From Actinoplanes siamensis (GTDB lineage Bacteria > Actinomycetota > Actinomycetes > Mycobacteriales > Micromonosporaceae): DNA of 64,000 nucleotides. The notes under the pieces were generated by a model. The model was not told the origin of the DNA. It searched no databases and was given only the letters and a program-made list of their open reading frames with translations. The position numbers were made by a program, and so were the translations under genes. The DNA is taken from positions 1-64,000 of the forward strand of contig NZ_BOMW01000067.1 in NCBI RefSeq assembly GCF_016862395.1. Direction: 5' to 3'. Shown here piece by piece: positions 56,890 through 64,000 of this stretch (positions are counted from its first letter, which is position 1; every line of letters begins with the position of its first letter).

Positions 56890-57465
56890 GTGCTGGGCCG
56901 ATCCCGTGATCCGAACGAGCGACTGGATCCGGTGCGATGGCGACCGCCGGGCCGTGGTGCGCTGCTGCGGCTCACCGTCGTGGCGGTTCTGCTGGCCACG
57001 GCCGCCGGGCTGGTCTGGCTCCGGCCGATGACCTCGCCGTGCTCGGCGGCACCGGACGTCTCCGCCGCGCCGGCCGCCCCCGCCGCGGCGAAGAGCGGGT
57101 CGCCCACCCCGGACGGCAAGCAGACAATCCCGGCAAACGAGCCGACGGTCCCGGCCGGTCCGGACGGCAAGCCTGCGGCTCCGGAGCGCAGGCCGGCCAT
57201 CCCGGAGGGCACGGTGGGCGTGCCGGTCCGGCTGGCCGATCCCACCGGATTGGCTCTGGTACGCCCCGGGAACGTGGTCGACCTGCTCCGGCTCGACGAC
57301 GGCGGGGACAGCATCCCGATCGCGAGCGCCGCGTTGGTCCTCGACGTCACCGGCGCGGACGACCCGGCCAGCGGCGGGCTGCTGCTGGCGCTCGCCCCGG
57401 AGCAGGCCGGGCGGGCGGTCGCCGGGCAGGGCCACGGGTTCGCGATCCTGATCCGCCCAGGCTGA
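56890..57465 (+). CDS. CpaB/RcpC-like (SAF-type) single-pass membrane protein
   Basis: 191 residues from GTG 56890 with AGGAGG upstream. One TM (LTVVAVLLATAAGLVWL, about 28-44), a Pro/Ala/Gly linker (50-105), then a domain like RcpC/CpaB of pilus assembly (VGVPVRLADPTGLALVRPGNVVDLL, LLLALAPEQAGRAVAGQG, FAILIRP). Family members assist Flp/Tad pilus secretion; here no tad genes are adjacent. Assignment rests on the RPGNVVDLL pattern and size. Confidence 0.65.
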   Translation: MLGRSRDPNERLDPVRWRPPGRGALLRLTVVAVLLATAAGLVWLRPMTSPCSAAPDVSAAPAAPAAAKSGSPTPDGKQTIPANEPTVPAGPDGKPAAPERRPAIPEGTVGVPVRLADPTGLALVRPGNVVDLLRLDDGGDSIPIASAALVLDVTGADDPASGGLLLALAPEQAGRAVAGQGHGFAILIRPG

Positions 57466-57488
57466 CGACTACGCGCCGGCCCGGACCG

Positions 57489-57659
57489 GCGAGCGGCCTG
57501 CAAGCGGCCCGCAAGCGGCGGGCGAGCGGCGGGCGAGCGGCGGGCGAGCGGCGGAGCGACGCGAACCAGCGCGCGCGAGCGACTCAAGCCGGCGCGCACC
57601 CAGACCGGACCAGCGCACGAGCGACTCAAACCATCGCGCGCCCAGACCGGACCGGCGCA
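57489..57659. repeat. Two tandem repeat arrays in a convergent intergenic region
   Basis: Six 11-bp units (57489-57554; GCGAGCGGCGG and variants, the last three identical) followed, after 21 bp, by two 42-bp units (57576-57617 and 57618-57659) matching at 37 of 42 positions. They lie between the CpaB-like stop (57465) and the small acidic gene (57738). No reading-frame constraint is visible. Confidence 0.85.
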
Positions 57660-57737
57660 TGACGACGAGGCCGTCCACGGTGGCGGACGGCCCAACGGCA
57701 GGCCTCACCGAAGCGGGCCGAGGCTGGAGACCCGGCG

Positions 57738-57917
57738 TCAGTCCCAGTGCGGCGGGCGATCGTCGAGCAGGCGGTCGTCATTGGAGTGCTCGCGCTCGCC
57801 CCACCCACGCTCGGTGTCGTCCCGAGTCTGGTCCGGCAGCACCGGCGCCTCCTCCGACTCGAAGTCCACCACGCGCTCGGCGTCGTTGTCCCGCTCGGGG
57901 CCATCCAGGATGTCCAC
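57738..57917 (-). CDS. Small acidic conserved protein
   Basis: 59 residues from GTG 57917, ending HWD-stop. Composition: about one third Asp/Glu with several Arg (begins VDILDGPERDNDAERVVDF; ends LLDDRPPHWD). It looks like a small actinomycete protein of unknown function that I have seen in this form, but I cannot name a family. Coding is supported by the strong wobble-GC pattern, the TACTTGTC stretch (minus strand) just before the start and absence of a better frame. Divergent from the Pro-rich membrane protein. Confidence 0.6.
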   Translation of the reverse strand: MDILDGPERDNDAERVVDFESEEAPVLPDQTRDDTERGWGEREHSNDDRLLDDRPPHWD

Positions 57918-57967
57918 GACAAGTAGGGTAAGCCGACATCCCCTCGGCCGTCGTCCCCCTCCGGCTG

Positions 57968-57973
57968 TACCGT
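57968..57973 (+). promoter_or_regulatory. -10 box TACCGT of the Pro-rich membrane protein gene
   Basis: TAnnnT hexamer ending 8 nt before GTG 57982, suggesting a leaderless transcript and favouring this GTG over the one at 57976. Confidence 0.4.
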
Positions 57974-57981
57974 CGGTGAAC

Positions 57982-58302
57982 GTGAGTTCCCCCGACGACG
58001 ACGCGTACTGGCAGCGGCCGGATCCGGGCGCCGCATCGCTGGGCCGTCCGCCTCAGGATCAGCCCGCCACCCCGGAGACGCCGCCGTATCCGGGACCGCC
58101 GCGCACCGATCCGCCGGCTCCGCACTGGCGGCCGCCGACTATCGCCACGCCGCCCCCGCCGCGGCACATGCCGGGCCAGGACATGAACGCCATCGACGAG
58201 GCCGAGGGGTCGGCGCGCACCGTGACGTACGGGGTGGGCCTGGTCGCCGGGGCGATCGCGCTGATCCTGATCTGCCTGCTCTGCGGCCGCGCCCTCCTCT
58301 GA
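57982..58302 (+). CDS. Small Pro-rich single-pass membrane protein
   Basis: About 106 residues from GTG 57982. An 80-residue Pro/Asp/Arg-rich cytoplasmic region (YWQRPDPGAASLGRPPQDQP; ATPPPPRHMPGQDMN), then one TM at the C-terminus (VTYGVGLVAGAIALILICLL, about 80-100) with two Cys, ending GRALL. Tail-anchored topology; unknown function. The frame is open upstream across the small acidic gene, but that part is antisense to it. Confidence 0.65.
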   Translation: MSSPDDDAYWQRPDPGAASLGRPPQDQPATPETPPYPGPPRTDPPAPHWRPPTIATPPPPRHMPGQDMNAIDEAEGSARTVTYGVGLVAGAIALILICLLCGRALL

Positions 58303-58426
58303 CCGCGCCCCGGGCGAAACCAGACACCCCAGCCTGAACAAAAGCGTACGGAACCAGAGCCGACGCACGCGGAACAGAAGCCGGCGCGGAAGCAGAACCG
58401 AACAAGCGCCGCGTGGGAACAGAAAA

Positions 58427-58460
58427 CGACGCCGCCGGGCCGGGCGGCCCCGCGGCGTCG
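58427..58460. terminator. Convergent terminator
   Basis: 9-bp stem CGACGCCGC (58427-58435) with GCGGCGTCG (58452-58460), GC-rich loop able to fold further. Lies between the Pro-rich protein stop (58302) and the DUF2231 stop (58484). The 90 bp before it contain degenerate repeats of about 20 bp with the core GGAACAGAA. Confidence 0.5.
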
Positions 58461-58483
58461 CGAGAAGCAGAGCGCGGCCGCCC

Positions 58484-58954
58484 TCAGTAGGTGCCCCAGA
58501 CCGCGGTGGCCCCCGAGTCCCCGGTCCGGAACATGTAGTACCCGCTGCCCGCCGCCAGCACCAGCGTCAGCACGATGAACGCCACGTTGGCCGGCGCCGG
58601 CAGCTTCCGCCCGGCCCGGTACGACAACGCCACCATGCTCAGGCTGACCACGCCGAGGCCGAGCGAGAACCAGAACGTCGTCGTCCCGAAGTCCATGTGC
58701 TCCGCGAGGATCTCCTTGCCCTTGGGCGAGAAGGTGGAGATGCGGCTGTCGTACAGCTTCTCGCCGGACTCCTTGGCGACGAACGTCGTGATCGGCGCCA
58801 CCACACCGAGCAGCGCCACCGCCCACGCGAGTTTCGGCCGCCATGGCGCCGCGAGCGCGTAGACCACCGCGCCGAGCGCGAGCAGCGGCACGAAGACCAC
58901 AGCGGCATGCAGCACGAGAATATGTACGGGCAAGCCATTGACCTGGTCGAACAC
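58484..58954 (-). CDS. DUF2231-family membrane protein
   Basis: 156 residues with four TM segments. The N-terminal NGLPVHILVLHAAVVFVPLLAL motif, with two His in the first helix, is typical of DUF2231; a soluble loop with SGEKLYDSRISTFSPKGKEI follows TM2. The conserved His pair suggests heme or metal binding (inference). GTG 58954 with GGAGG 7 nt upstream. A -10 candidate TAGGCT lies about 30 bp before the start. Confidence 0.8.
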   Translation of the reverse strand: MFDQVNGLPVHILVLHAAVVFVPLLALGAVVYALAAPWRPKLAWAVALLGVVAPITTFVAKESGEKLYDSRISTFSPKGKEILAEHMDFGTTTFWFSLGLGVVSLSMVALSYRAGRKLPAPANVAFIVLTLVLAAGSGYYMFRTGDSGATAVWGTY

Positions 58955-59144
58955 TGTTTCCTCCTGGGTCCGGGGTGACCGCTAGCCTAGAGATATCTGA
59001 CGGCGCAAACATCCCCTCGTCAGGAACTACAGCGGAAATCCGGTCCCGGTTCAGTCACCGACCAGCGGATCTGTGACTTTGCTGAAGTTGCCGGCCGGAA
59101 TCGTGAAGGTTGGGGAATCGGGCCGCTCGTGCTGTCATGGATGA

Positions 59145-59576
59145 ATGTCCACCGGTGAGGAACTGCTGCGTACGCACGGTCTACGGGTAACCCGCCCCCG
59201 CCTGGCCGTGCTCGAGGTGTTGACCGGCGGTGGGCACCTCGAGGTGGACGACATCGCCCGGCAGGTGCGCACCCGGCTCGACTCGGTCTCCACCCAGGCC
59301 GTCTACGACGTGCTGGCCGCCTTCTCCCGGGCCGGCCTGGCCCGGCGGATCGAGCCGGCCGGCAGCCCGGCGCGGTTCGAGGCCCGGGTCGGCGACAACC
59401 ACCATCACATCGTCTGCCGGGGCTGCGGCGCGATCGCCGACGTCGACTGCGCGGTCGGCCAGCGTCCCTGCCTCGCGCCGGGCGAGAACCACGGCTTCAC
59501 GCTGGACGAGGCCGAGGTGACGTTCTGGGGGTTGTGCCCGGACTGCCAGGTCAGCAGGCTGGCCGACACGGCATGA
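59145..59576 (+). CDS. Fur-family transcriptional regulator
   Basis: 143 residues. Winged helix (RPRLAVLEVL; STQAVYDVLAAFSRAGL), then the Fur metal sites: HHHIVCRGCG (H86-88, C91, C94) and a second CxxC, C131-C134. Closest in layout to actinomycete FurA/CatR peroxide sensors, which usually sit upstream of katG; here the next gene, 7 bp downstream, is an MpaB-family oxygenase instead. ATG 59145 is the third ATG in a short cluster. Confidence 0.9.
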   Translation: MSTGEELLRTHGLRVTRPRLAVLEVLTGGGHLEVDDIARQVRTRLDSVSTQAVYDVLAAFSRAGLARRIEPAGSPARFEARVGDNHHHIVCRGCGAIADVDCAVGQRPCLAPGENHGFTLDEAEVTFWGLCPDCQVSRLADTA

Positions 59577-59583
59577 TTCACAG

Positions 59584-60432
59584 ATGACGGGCGACGCTGG
59601 GCTCTTCGGACCCGACTCGATCACCTGGAAACTGCACCGGGAGCCGATCCTGATGCTCGGCGGGCTTCGCTCGCTGTACCTGCAGGCCTTGCATCCACGC
59701 GCGGTCGCCGGGGTCGCGCAGAACTCGTCGTACCGCAGCGACATGTGGGGGCGCCTGACGCGTACCGCTGACTACGTCACCACGGTGATCTTCGGCAGCA
59801 CCACCGAGGCCGAGCAGGCCGGCGCCCGGCTGCGCCGCCTGCACTCCCGGTTGCGCGGGGCCGATCCGCGTACCCGGGAGGTCTTCCGCCTCGACGACCC
59901 GGACCTGCTGCGCTGGGTGCACGTGGCCGAGGTGGAGTCGTTCCTGACCACCGCGCGGCGGGCCGGCGTGTCCCTGACCCCGGCCGAGATCGACACCTAT
60001 TACACCGAGCAGCTGCGCGCCGCCGAGCTGGTCGGCCTGGACCCGGCGACCGTGCCGGCCACCGCCGCCGAGGTGGACGACTACTACGCGGCGATGCGCC
60101 CGGAGCTGCGCCTGACCCGGGACGGCGCCGAGGCCGCCTTCTTCCTCACCGTTCCGCCGATCCCGGACAGGTGGGGCGGCCTGGCGCTGCGGCTCGGCCT
60201 CACCCTCGGCCCGCCCCGATGGGCTTACCTGGGCCTGGCCGGCACCGCGATCGGCCTGCTGCCGCCGTGGGCCCGCAAGATGTACGGCGCGCCGGGCCTG
60301 CCCACCACCGACCTGGCCGCCGGCCTCTCCGCCCGCGGCCTGCGCGCCCTGATCACCGGCGTCCTGGCGGTGCTCCCGGCGCAGTACCGGGTCTCCCCGG
60401 CCCACCGGGCCGCCCTAACGAGAATCGCCTAG
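59584..60432 (+). CDS. MpaB-family (DUF2236) heme oxygenase-like protein
   Basis: 282 residues, predicted soluble or peripheral. LHREPILMLGGLRSLYLQALHPRAVAGV, DPDLLRWVHVAEVESFL and the YYTEQLRAAELVGL segment are family signatures; conserved His residues (H18, H37, H104-like) fit b-type heme ligation known for latex-clearing and mycophenolate-pathway relatives. The substrate is unknown. It begins 7 bp after the Fur gene, so metal- or peroxide-dependent control is likely. The last 18 bp overlap the convergent nuclease gene. Confidence 0.85.
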   Translation: MTGDAGLFGPDSITWKLHREPILMLGGLRSLYLQALHPRAVAGVAQNSSYRSDMWGRLTRTADYVTTVIFGSTTEAEQAGARLRRLHSRLRGADPRTREVFRLDDPDLLRWVHVAEVESFLTTARRAGVSLTPAEIDTYYTEQLRAAELVGLDPATVPATAAEVDDYYAAMRPELRLTRDGAEAAFFLTVPPIPDRWGGLALRLGLTLGPPRWAYLGLAGTAIGLLPPWARKMYGAPGLPTTDLAAGLSARGLRALITGVLAVLPAQYRVSPAHRAALTRIA

Positions 60433-61299
60433 GTGCTCCACGGCGGTCCACGGCTCCTTCGCCGCCACCCCGGCGACCGCCGGGCACACCTTGCGGAAGT
60501 CGCACCATCCGCACAGCGACCCCGGGTTCGCCGGGAACGCCTCGTCCGGATCCGCACCACCGGCCACCGCTTTCTCCGCGGTCATGATGTCCCGCGCGGT
60601 GTCTTCGGCGCGCCGGACCTGCCGGGCCAGCGACTCGTCGGTGTGCTCGTGCGTGGCCACCGTCCCGGTCGGCAGATGGTGCAGCTCGACCCGGTGACAG
60701 GGCCGCCGGAAGACCCGCTGGGCGGCGTACGCGTACAGCGCGAGCGCCTGCGACCCGCGAGCGTCGTCGGCGTCCAGCCCGCTGCGGCCGGTCTTGTAGT
60801 CGACGATCACCGCCTCCGGGCCCCGCGGCCCGACCCGGGCGTCGATCCGGTCGGCCCGCCCGTTCAGCGCGAGCACCGCGGTCTTGGCGGCGACCACCCG
60901 CTCCACGCCGAGCGGCTCCTCCTGCGGGTCCAGGGTGGCCACATAGGTCTCCAGCCAGTCGAGCGCCTTGCGGTACGCCGCGCGCTCCAGCTCGACGTCA
61001 CGGTAACCCTCGCGGACCCAGGTGCTCTTCAGCAGGGTCGGCAGCGCGGCCGGCACCCGCCGCTCCGGCGGCAGGGCGAACCAGTTCTTCAGGGCGGTGT
61101 GCACGCTCGCGCCCAGCGAGTTGTGCGCCCAGGGCGGGCCCTTGGGCGGGGTGGGGCGATCGACATACGAGTATCTGTACCGCCGGGGGCAGTCGAGGAA
61201 CGCTCCCAGCTTGCTGGGGGTGCAGACGAAGAGGCGCTCGGGCATGCCGGCGAACCCGAGCTGCTCGGGGACCCCGGCACGATTGCTGGTGGAGGGCAC
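60415..61299 (-). CDS. RecB-family/PD-(D/E)XK nuclease with an iron-sulfur cluster motif
   Basis: 294 residues, stand-alone. N-terminal SKLGAFLDCPRRYRYSYVDR (C37), central VDYKTG active-site motif preceded by an acidic residue (about 165-172), and a C-terminal GSLCGWCDFRKVCP (C263, C266, C272): one plus three cysteines as in the AddB/Cas4 4Fe-4S nuclease fold. No cas genes or CRISPR array are nearby, so a DNA-repair exonuclease is more likely than Cas4. ATG 61299; the 3' end overlaps the MpaB gene by 18 bp. Confidence 0.88.
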   Translation of the reverse strand: MPSTSNRAGVPEQLGFAGMPERLFVCTPSKLGAFLDCPRRYRYSYVDRPTPPKGPPWAHNSLGASVHTALKNWFALPPERRVPAALPTLLKSTWVREGYRDVELERAAYRKALDWLETYVATLDPQEEPLGVERVVAAKTAVLALNGRADRIDARVGPRGPEAVIVDYKTGRSGLDADDARGSQALALYAYAAQRVFRRPCHRVELHHLPTGTVATHEHTDESLARQVRRAEDTARDIMTAEKAVAGGADPDEAFPANPGSLCGWCDFRKVCPAVAGVAAKEPWTAVEHLGDSR

Positions 61300-61336
61300 C
61301 CGACAATCCTGCCAGCCCCCGGCGCAAAACCGAAAG

Positions 61337-61954
61337 TCAGAACCGCGGCCGGTACAGCTCCACGAAAGCGAAGATGGCGTCCGCGATCAGCTGCACCGCG
61401 ATGGCCGCGAGCAGCAGGCCGGCGATCCGGGTGAGCACCTCGATGCCGGCCGGGCGCAACAGCCGGACGATCAGCCCGGAGAAGCGCAGCACCAGCCAGA
61501 CGGTGAGCATCACGGCGAGGATCGCGGCCGCCAGGATCAGGTACTCGTCGAGGCTCTGCGCCCGCCGCACGAAGAGCATGGTCGCCACGATCGCGCCGGG
61601 GCCGGCCAGCAGCGGCGTGCCGAGCGGGACCAGCGCCACGTTGCTGGTGCCGCCCTGCTCCTCGGGCTCGTCGGTCTTGCCGGTGAGCAACTGCAGCGCG
61701 ACCAGCACGAGCAGCAGACCGCCGGCCGCCTGCAGGGCCGGGAGCTGCACGTGCAGGTAGTCCAGCAGGGTCTGGCCGGCGACCGCGAAGCCGATGATCA
61801 CACCGAGGGCGAGCAGCACGGCGTGGGTGCCGGCCTTGTTGCGAGCCTTCGCCGGCAGGGTGCCGGTGAGCGCGAGGAAGACCGGGACCATGCCGGGCGG
61901 ATCGACGATCACCAGCAGAGTCACGAAGAACTCGCCGAAGAGCTTGAGATTCAC
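61337..61954 (-). CDS. MarC-family integral membrane protein
   Basis: 205 residues with six TM helices. FFVTLLVIVDPPGMVPVFLALT and VPLGTPLLAGPGAIVATML, with the repeated Pro/Gly turns, define the family (UPF0056). Transport function unknown; the old drug-resistance link for MarC is not supported. GTG 61954 follows -10 TACCTT (61961-61966) by 6 nt, so probably leaderless. Confidence 0.9.
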   Translation of the reverse strand: MNLKLFGEFFVTLLVIVDPPGMVPVFLALTGTLPAKARNKAGTHAVLLALGVIIGFAVAGQTLLDYLHVQLPALQAAGGLLLVLVALQLLTGKTDEPEEQGGTSNVALVPLGTPLLAGPGAIVATMLFVRRAQSLDEYLILAAAILAVMLTVWLVLRFSGLIVRLLRPAGIEVLTRIAGLLLAAIAVQLIADAIFAFVELYRPRF

Positions 61955-61960
61955 CCGATC

Positions 61961-61966
61961 AAGGTA
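61961..61966 (-). promoter_or_regulatory. -10 box TACCTT of the marC-family gene
   Basis: On the minus strand, TACCTT then GATCGG then the GTG start: the leaderless pattern seen at several genes here. Confidence 0.5.
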
Positions 61967-62006
61967 GGGGTGGCACCGGTGTCCGCGCAGGCTGGTGCGG
62001 CGATCG

Positions 62007-62861
62007 TCACCCGAGGACCGGCACTCCGGTGGCCGTGGCGACGATCTTCTCGTACACCTCCGGGGCGGTTTGGAAGGCGCCCAGGCGCACCGTCTTGTGC
62101 GTACCGTGAAAATCGGACGACCCGGTGACCACCAGGCCCAGCCTCCCGGCCAGCGCCCGGATCTGCTCCCGCTCCGCGGGCGAATGGTCCTCGTGGTCGG
62201 CCTCCAGGCCGAACAGCCCCGCATCGGCCAACTCGGCGATCAGCTCGTCCGGAACCACACGGCCCCGCTTCGTCGCCCGGGGATGAGCAAAGACGGTCAC
62301 CCCACCAGCCGCACGCACCGCGGCGACCCCATCGAAAACATCAAGATCCGATTTGGGTACGAAGTACCGCGCGCCCAGCCACGCCGACGCGAACGCCTCG
62401 TCGGTGCTGCCCACCAGCCCGGCCCGGATCAGCGCCTGGGCGATGTGGGGACGCCCGACCGACCCGCCCGCCGCGTACCCGTACACCTCGTCCCAGGTGA
62501 TCGGCACCCCGTCGGCGCGCAGCAGGTCCACGATCCGCTCGGCCCGCTGCTCCCGGTCGTCGCGCAGCTCGAGCATCGCCGCGGTCAGCGCCGGATCGTC
62601 CGGATCGAAGAGGTACGCCAGCAGGTGCAGGGAGATCGCCGGGCGCACGCCGTGCCACCGGCAGGACAGCTCGGCGCCGCGGACCAGCCGCATCCCCGCC
62701 GGGAGTGTCGCGGCCGCAGCGGCCCACCCGCCGGTCGTGTCGTGGTCGGTGATCGCCATGACGTCCAGCCCGGCCGCGGCACCCGCAGTCACCAGCTCGG
62801 CCGGGGTCAGGGTGCCGTCGCTGGCGGTGGAGTGACAGTGCAGATCGATCCGGAGACTCAG
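62007..62861 (-). CDS. PHP-domain phosphoesterase
   Basis: 284 residues. Metal ligands of the PHP fold: DLHCHSTASDG (H8, H10), AITDHDT, GAELSC, VFAHPRA, GLEADHED and GSSDFHG. Most similar in layout to 5'-3' exoribonuclease/nucleoside 3',5'-bisphosphate phosphatase RNase AM-type proteins; exact substrate unknown. No ATG or GTG lies near the N-terminus; a CTG at 62861 overlaps the stop of the upstream gene (CTGA) and has GAGGGAG about 9 nt upstream, so I place a coupled CTG start. Confidence 0.87.
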   Translation of the reverse strand: MSLRIDLHCHSTASDGTLTPAELVTAGAAAGLDVMAITDHDTTGGWAAAAATLPAGMRLVRGAELSCRWHGVRPAISLHLLAYLFDPDDPALTAAMLELRDDREQRAERIVDLLRADGVPITWDEVYGYAAGGSVGRPHIAQALIRAGLVGSTDEAFASAWLGARYFVPKSDLDVFDGVAAVRAAGGVTVFAHPRATKRGRVVPDELIAELADAGLFGLEADHEDHSPAEREQIRALAGRLGLVVTGSSDFHGTHKTVRLGAFQTAPEVYEKIVATATGVPVLG

Positions 62862-63673
62862 GCGTCGTCTCCCTCGTCGTCCTTGCCCAGCCGCGCCTCG
62901 ACCGCCTGCGGCTCGTACATCTCCTCGACCACCCGGAGATAGAGCTCGTTGGGGTTCGGTAAGTGCTTGACCTCGCGCAGCGCCTGGTCCTGACCGGCCG
63001 ACTCGAGCACGAACGTGCCGTAGCTGAGCATCCGACCCAGGGCGGACTGTTCGTACTTCATGTCGGTGACCCGGAGCAGGGGCATCATCGCCACCTTCCG
63101 GGTGACGATGCCGTTGACCACCATCACCCGCTTGTTGGTGAGGATGAAGCGGTCGAAATACCAGTCGAAGACCTTCCAGGCGACCCAGCTGATCACGCCG
63201 AGCCAGATCAGCACGGCGACGGTGACCATGCCGTCGATGTTCTGCCGGGTCAGGAAGCCGGCCAGGTATCCGAGCAGGAGAGTGGCGCCGGCGCCGATGC
63301 TCAGCGGCGTGGTGAGGTGGATCCAGTGCCGCTTCCACTCGCCGCGATACCGCTCGGTGGGGAACAGGTAGCGAGCGACCAGTGTGGTCGGTTCATCCTC
63401 CAGGGGGAGGAAACGGCGCGGCCCGCTGCTGCGGTCGAGCCCTTCCAGCTCCTCCTCGGTGAAGACGGGAGCCTCGTACTGGTCGGGATCCTCGTACTCG
63501 TCGGCGCGACGGGCGCGATGCGTGGCCCGGTCATCGTCCGGATAGGTCTCGGCGCGTGTCTGACCAGGATCGGTGTCCTCGAAGGCGGGGTCCCGAAACC
63601 TGAAGGCGTCGTCGTCGTCCGGAGGGCGCTGGGCGCCCTCGCGTCGCGGGTCGCGCGGCTCACCAGGATCCAT
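62858..63673 (-). CDS. Bacterial-PH (bPH_2) domain membrane protein
   Basis: 271 residues. An acidic, Arg/Asp-rich cytoplasmic N-terminus (1-85), two TM helices (about 119-140 and 147-166), then a bPH_2 domain (FDRFILTNKRVMVVNGIVTRKVAMMPLLRV ... YGTFVLESAGQDQALREV, here split in two parts for length). Function unknown; family members are linked to envelope stress. Upstream of and overlapping the PHP gene by 4 bp. Confidence 0.85.
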   Translation of the reverse strand: MDPGEPRDPRREGAQRPPDDDDAFRFRDPAFEDTDPGQTRAETYPDDDRATHRARRADEYEDPDQYEAPVFTEEELEGLDRSSGPRRFLPLEDEPTTLVARYLFPTERYRGEWKRHWIHLTTPLSIGAGATLLLGYLAGFLTRQNIDGMVTVAVLIWLGVISWVAWKVFDWYFDRFILTNKRVMVVNGIVTRKVAMMPLLRVTDMKYEQSALGRMLSYGTFVLESAGQDQALREVKHLPNPNELYLRVVEEMYEPQAVEARLGKDDEGDDA

Positions 63674-63682
63674 ATACAGATG

Positions 63683-63841
63683 CTATGCGACGAGGTCGGT
63701 GAAGAAGGTGCCGAAGCCTCGTGCGATATCAGCGATCGTGCCTCCGAGTGACTCGAAGACGGCGGCCGCCGATCTCGGGTTGAAGGCGATGAAGAAGATC
63801 AAGAACGCAATACCAAGCCAGGTGAGCACCTTCTTGATCAT
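63683..63841 (-). CDS. Small membrane protein
   Basis: 52 residues from ATG 63841 with AGGAG 10 nt upstream. One TM at the N-terminus (VLTWLGIAFLIFFIAF, residues 5-20), then a 30-residue segment SLGGTIADIARGFGTFFTDL that would form an amphipathic helix. It lies 9 bp before the bPH_2 gene and is probably the first gene of its operon. The clear start, ribosome site and protein-like composition support it as real. Confidence 0.75.
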   Translation of the reverse strand: MIKKVLTWLGIAFLIFFIAFNPRSAAAVFESLGGTIADIARGFGTFFTDLVA

Positions 63842-64000
63842 GGCGGGCCTTCTCCTCTTGGTGCGGGTGACTATCAGCGCCGCGGCAGTACTGACGGTAT
63901 CAGCTCAGTAGCTTCGTGTGAACAAAGTGCCCAGAAAGCCGATTCTCGGTCACACACGACCGTGCAGATACGGCGAGGGAGCTCCGAACACGAGCTCGGG
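63842..64000. other. Right-edge intergenic sequence
   Basis: 159 bp upstream of the small membrane protein gene, presumably holding its promoter (minus strand). Its GC content is slightly lower than neighbouring coding sequence around 63880-63930. Nothing else is recognisable before the window ends. Confidence 0.4.

Noticed and set aside
60415-61299. Cas4 of a CRISPR adaptation module
   Set aside because: No other cas gene or repeat array in the window; stand-alone RecB-like nucleases are common in actinomycetes.

Overview
The window is a gene-dense, very GC-rich chromosomal segment of an actinomycete. Codon use, many GTG starts, several apparent leaderless starts (a TAnnnT -10 box 6-8 nt before the start codon) and the set of families (conservon-type kinase, Glp/GlpR division module, SCO4848-family protein, CTC-type L25, PMT mannosyltransferase, NIT-domain kinase) point to Micromonosporaceae, most likely an Actinoplanes-like genus. 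The genus is an inference. There is no phage, insertion sequence, CRISPR array or rRNA operon. Most of the content is housekeeping, with small accessory islands.

Layout. 1-2252: a conservon-type sensor kinase cut by the left edge. 2.7-12.9 kb: a nucleoside uptake and salvage block (adenosine deaminase; a BMP lipoprotein with an ABC ATPase and two permeases; cytidine deaminase; thymidine phosphorylase), interrupted by an rRNA methyltransferase gene. 13-16.3 kb: membrane proteins, a 2'-5' RNA ligase-like protein and trpS. 16.4-18.6 kb: galE-galK. 19.5-25.3 kb: a STAS/ATPase fusion, sulfate activation (cysD-cysN, cysQ) and a polyprenyl-phosphate sugar transferase. 25.4-29.7 kb: pth, rplY, prs, glmU and tRNA-Gln(UUG). 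29.8-31.9 kb: a DNA-binding protein with a homing-endonuclease-like domain, a TetR regulator and a DUF4383 protein. 31.9-43.1 kb: ABC-F, ispE, rsmA, tatD, metG, rsmI and PMT with two unknown proteins. 43.7-46.7 kb: a MatAB-like pair predicted to make and deacetylate an extracellular polysaccharide. 46.8-49.0 kb: a degenerate GAF kinase, a DUF2199 protein and tRNA-Ala(CGC). 49.4-53.1 kb: glpR-rimJ-glp-galU. 53.2-57.5 kb: a diguanylate cyclase, 5-formyl-THF cyclo-ligase, an FmdB zinc-ribbon gene behind a CIRCE operator, and a CpaB-like protein. 57.7-63.8 kb: small proteins, a Fur regulator, an MpaB-family oxygenase, a Cas4/RecB-like nuclease, MarC, a PHP phosphoesterase and a bacterial-PH membrane protein.

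How it fits together. Nucleosides imported by the BMP transporter can feed the deaminases and phosphorylase, and prs supplies PRPP. galE, galK, galU and glmU supply UDP-sugars for the sugar transferase and the MatB-like synthase. cysD, cysN and cysQ handle APS and PAP. Glp and GlpR tie the division ring to the envelope. The observations most worth following are the GAF pseudokinase that has lost its phospho-acceptor and ATP-binding residues, the CIRCE-controlled FmdB gene, the tRNA-linked HTH/LAGLIDADG-like protein, an interspersed ~61-64 bp intergenic repeat family found at two distant sites, paired DnaA boxes far from any replication gene, and a tandemly duplicated terminator that forms the end of a coding region.
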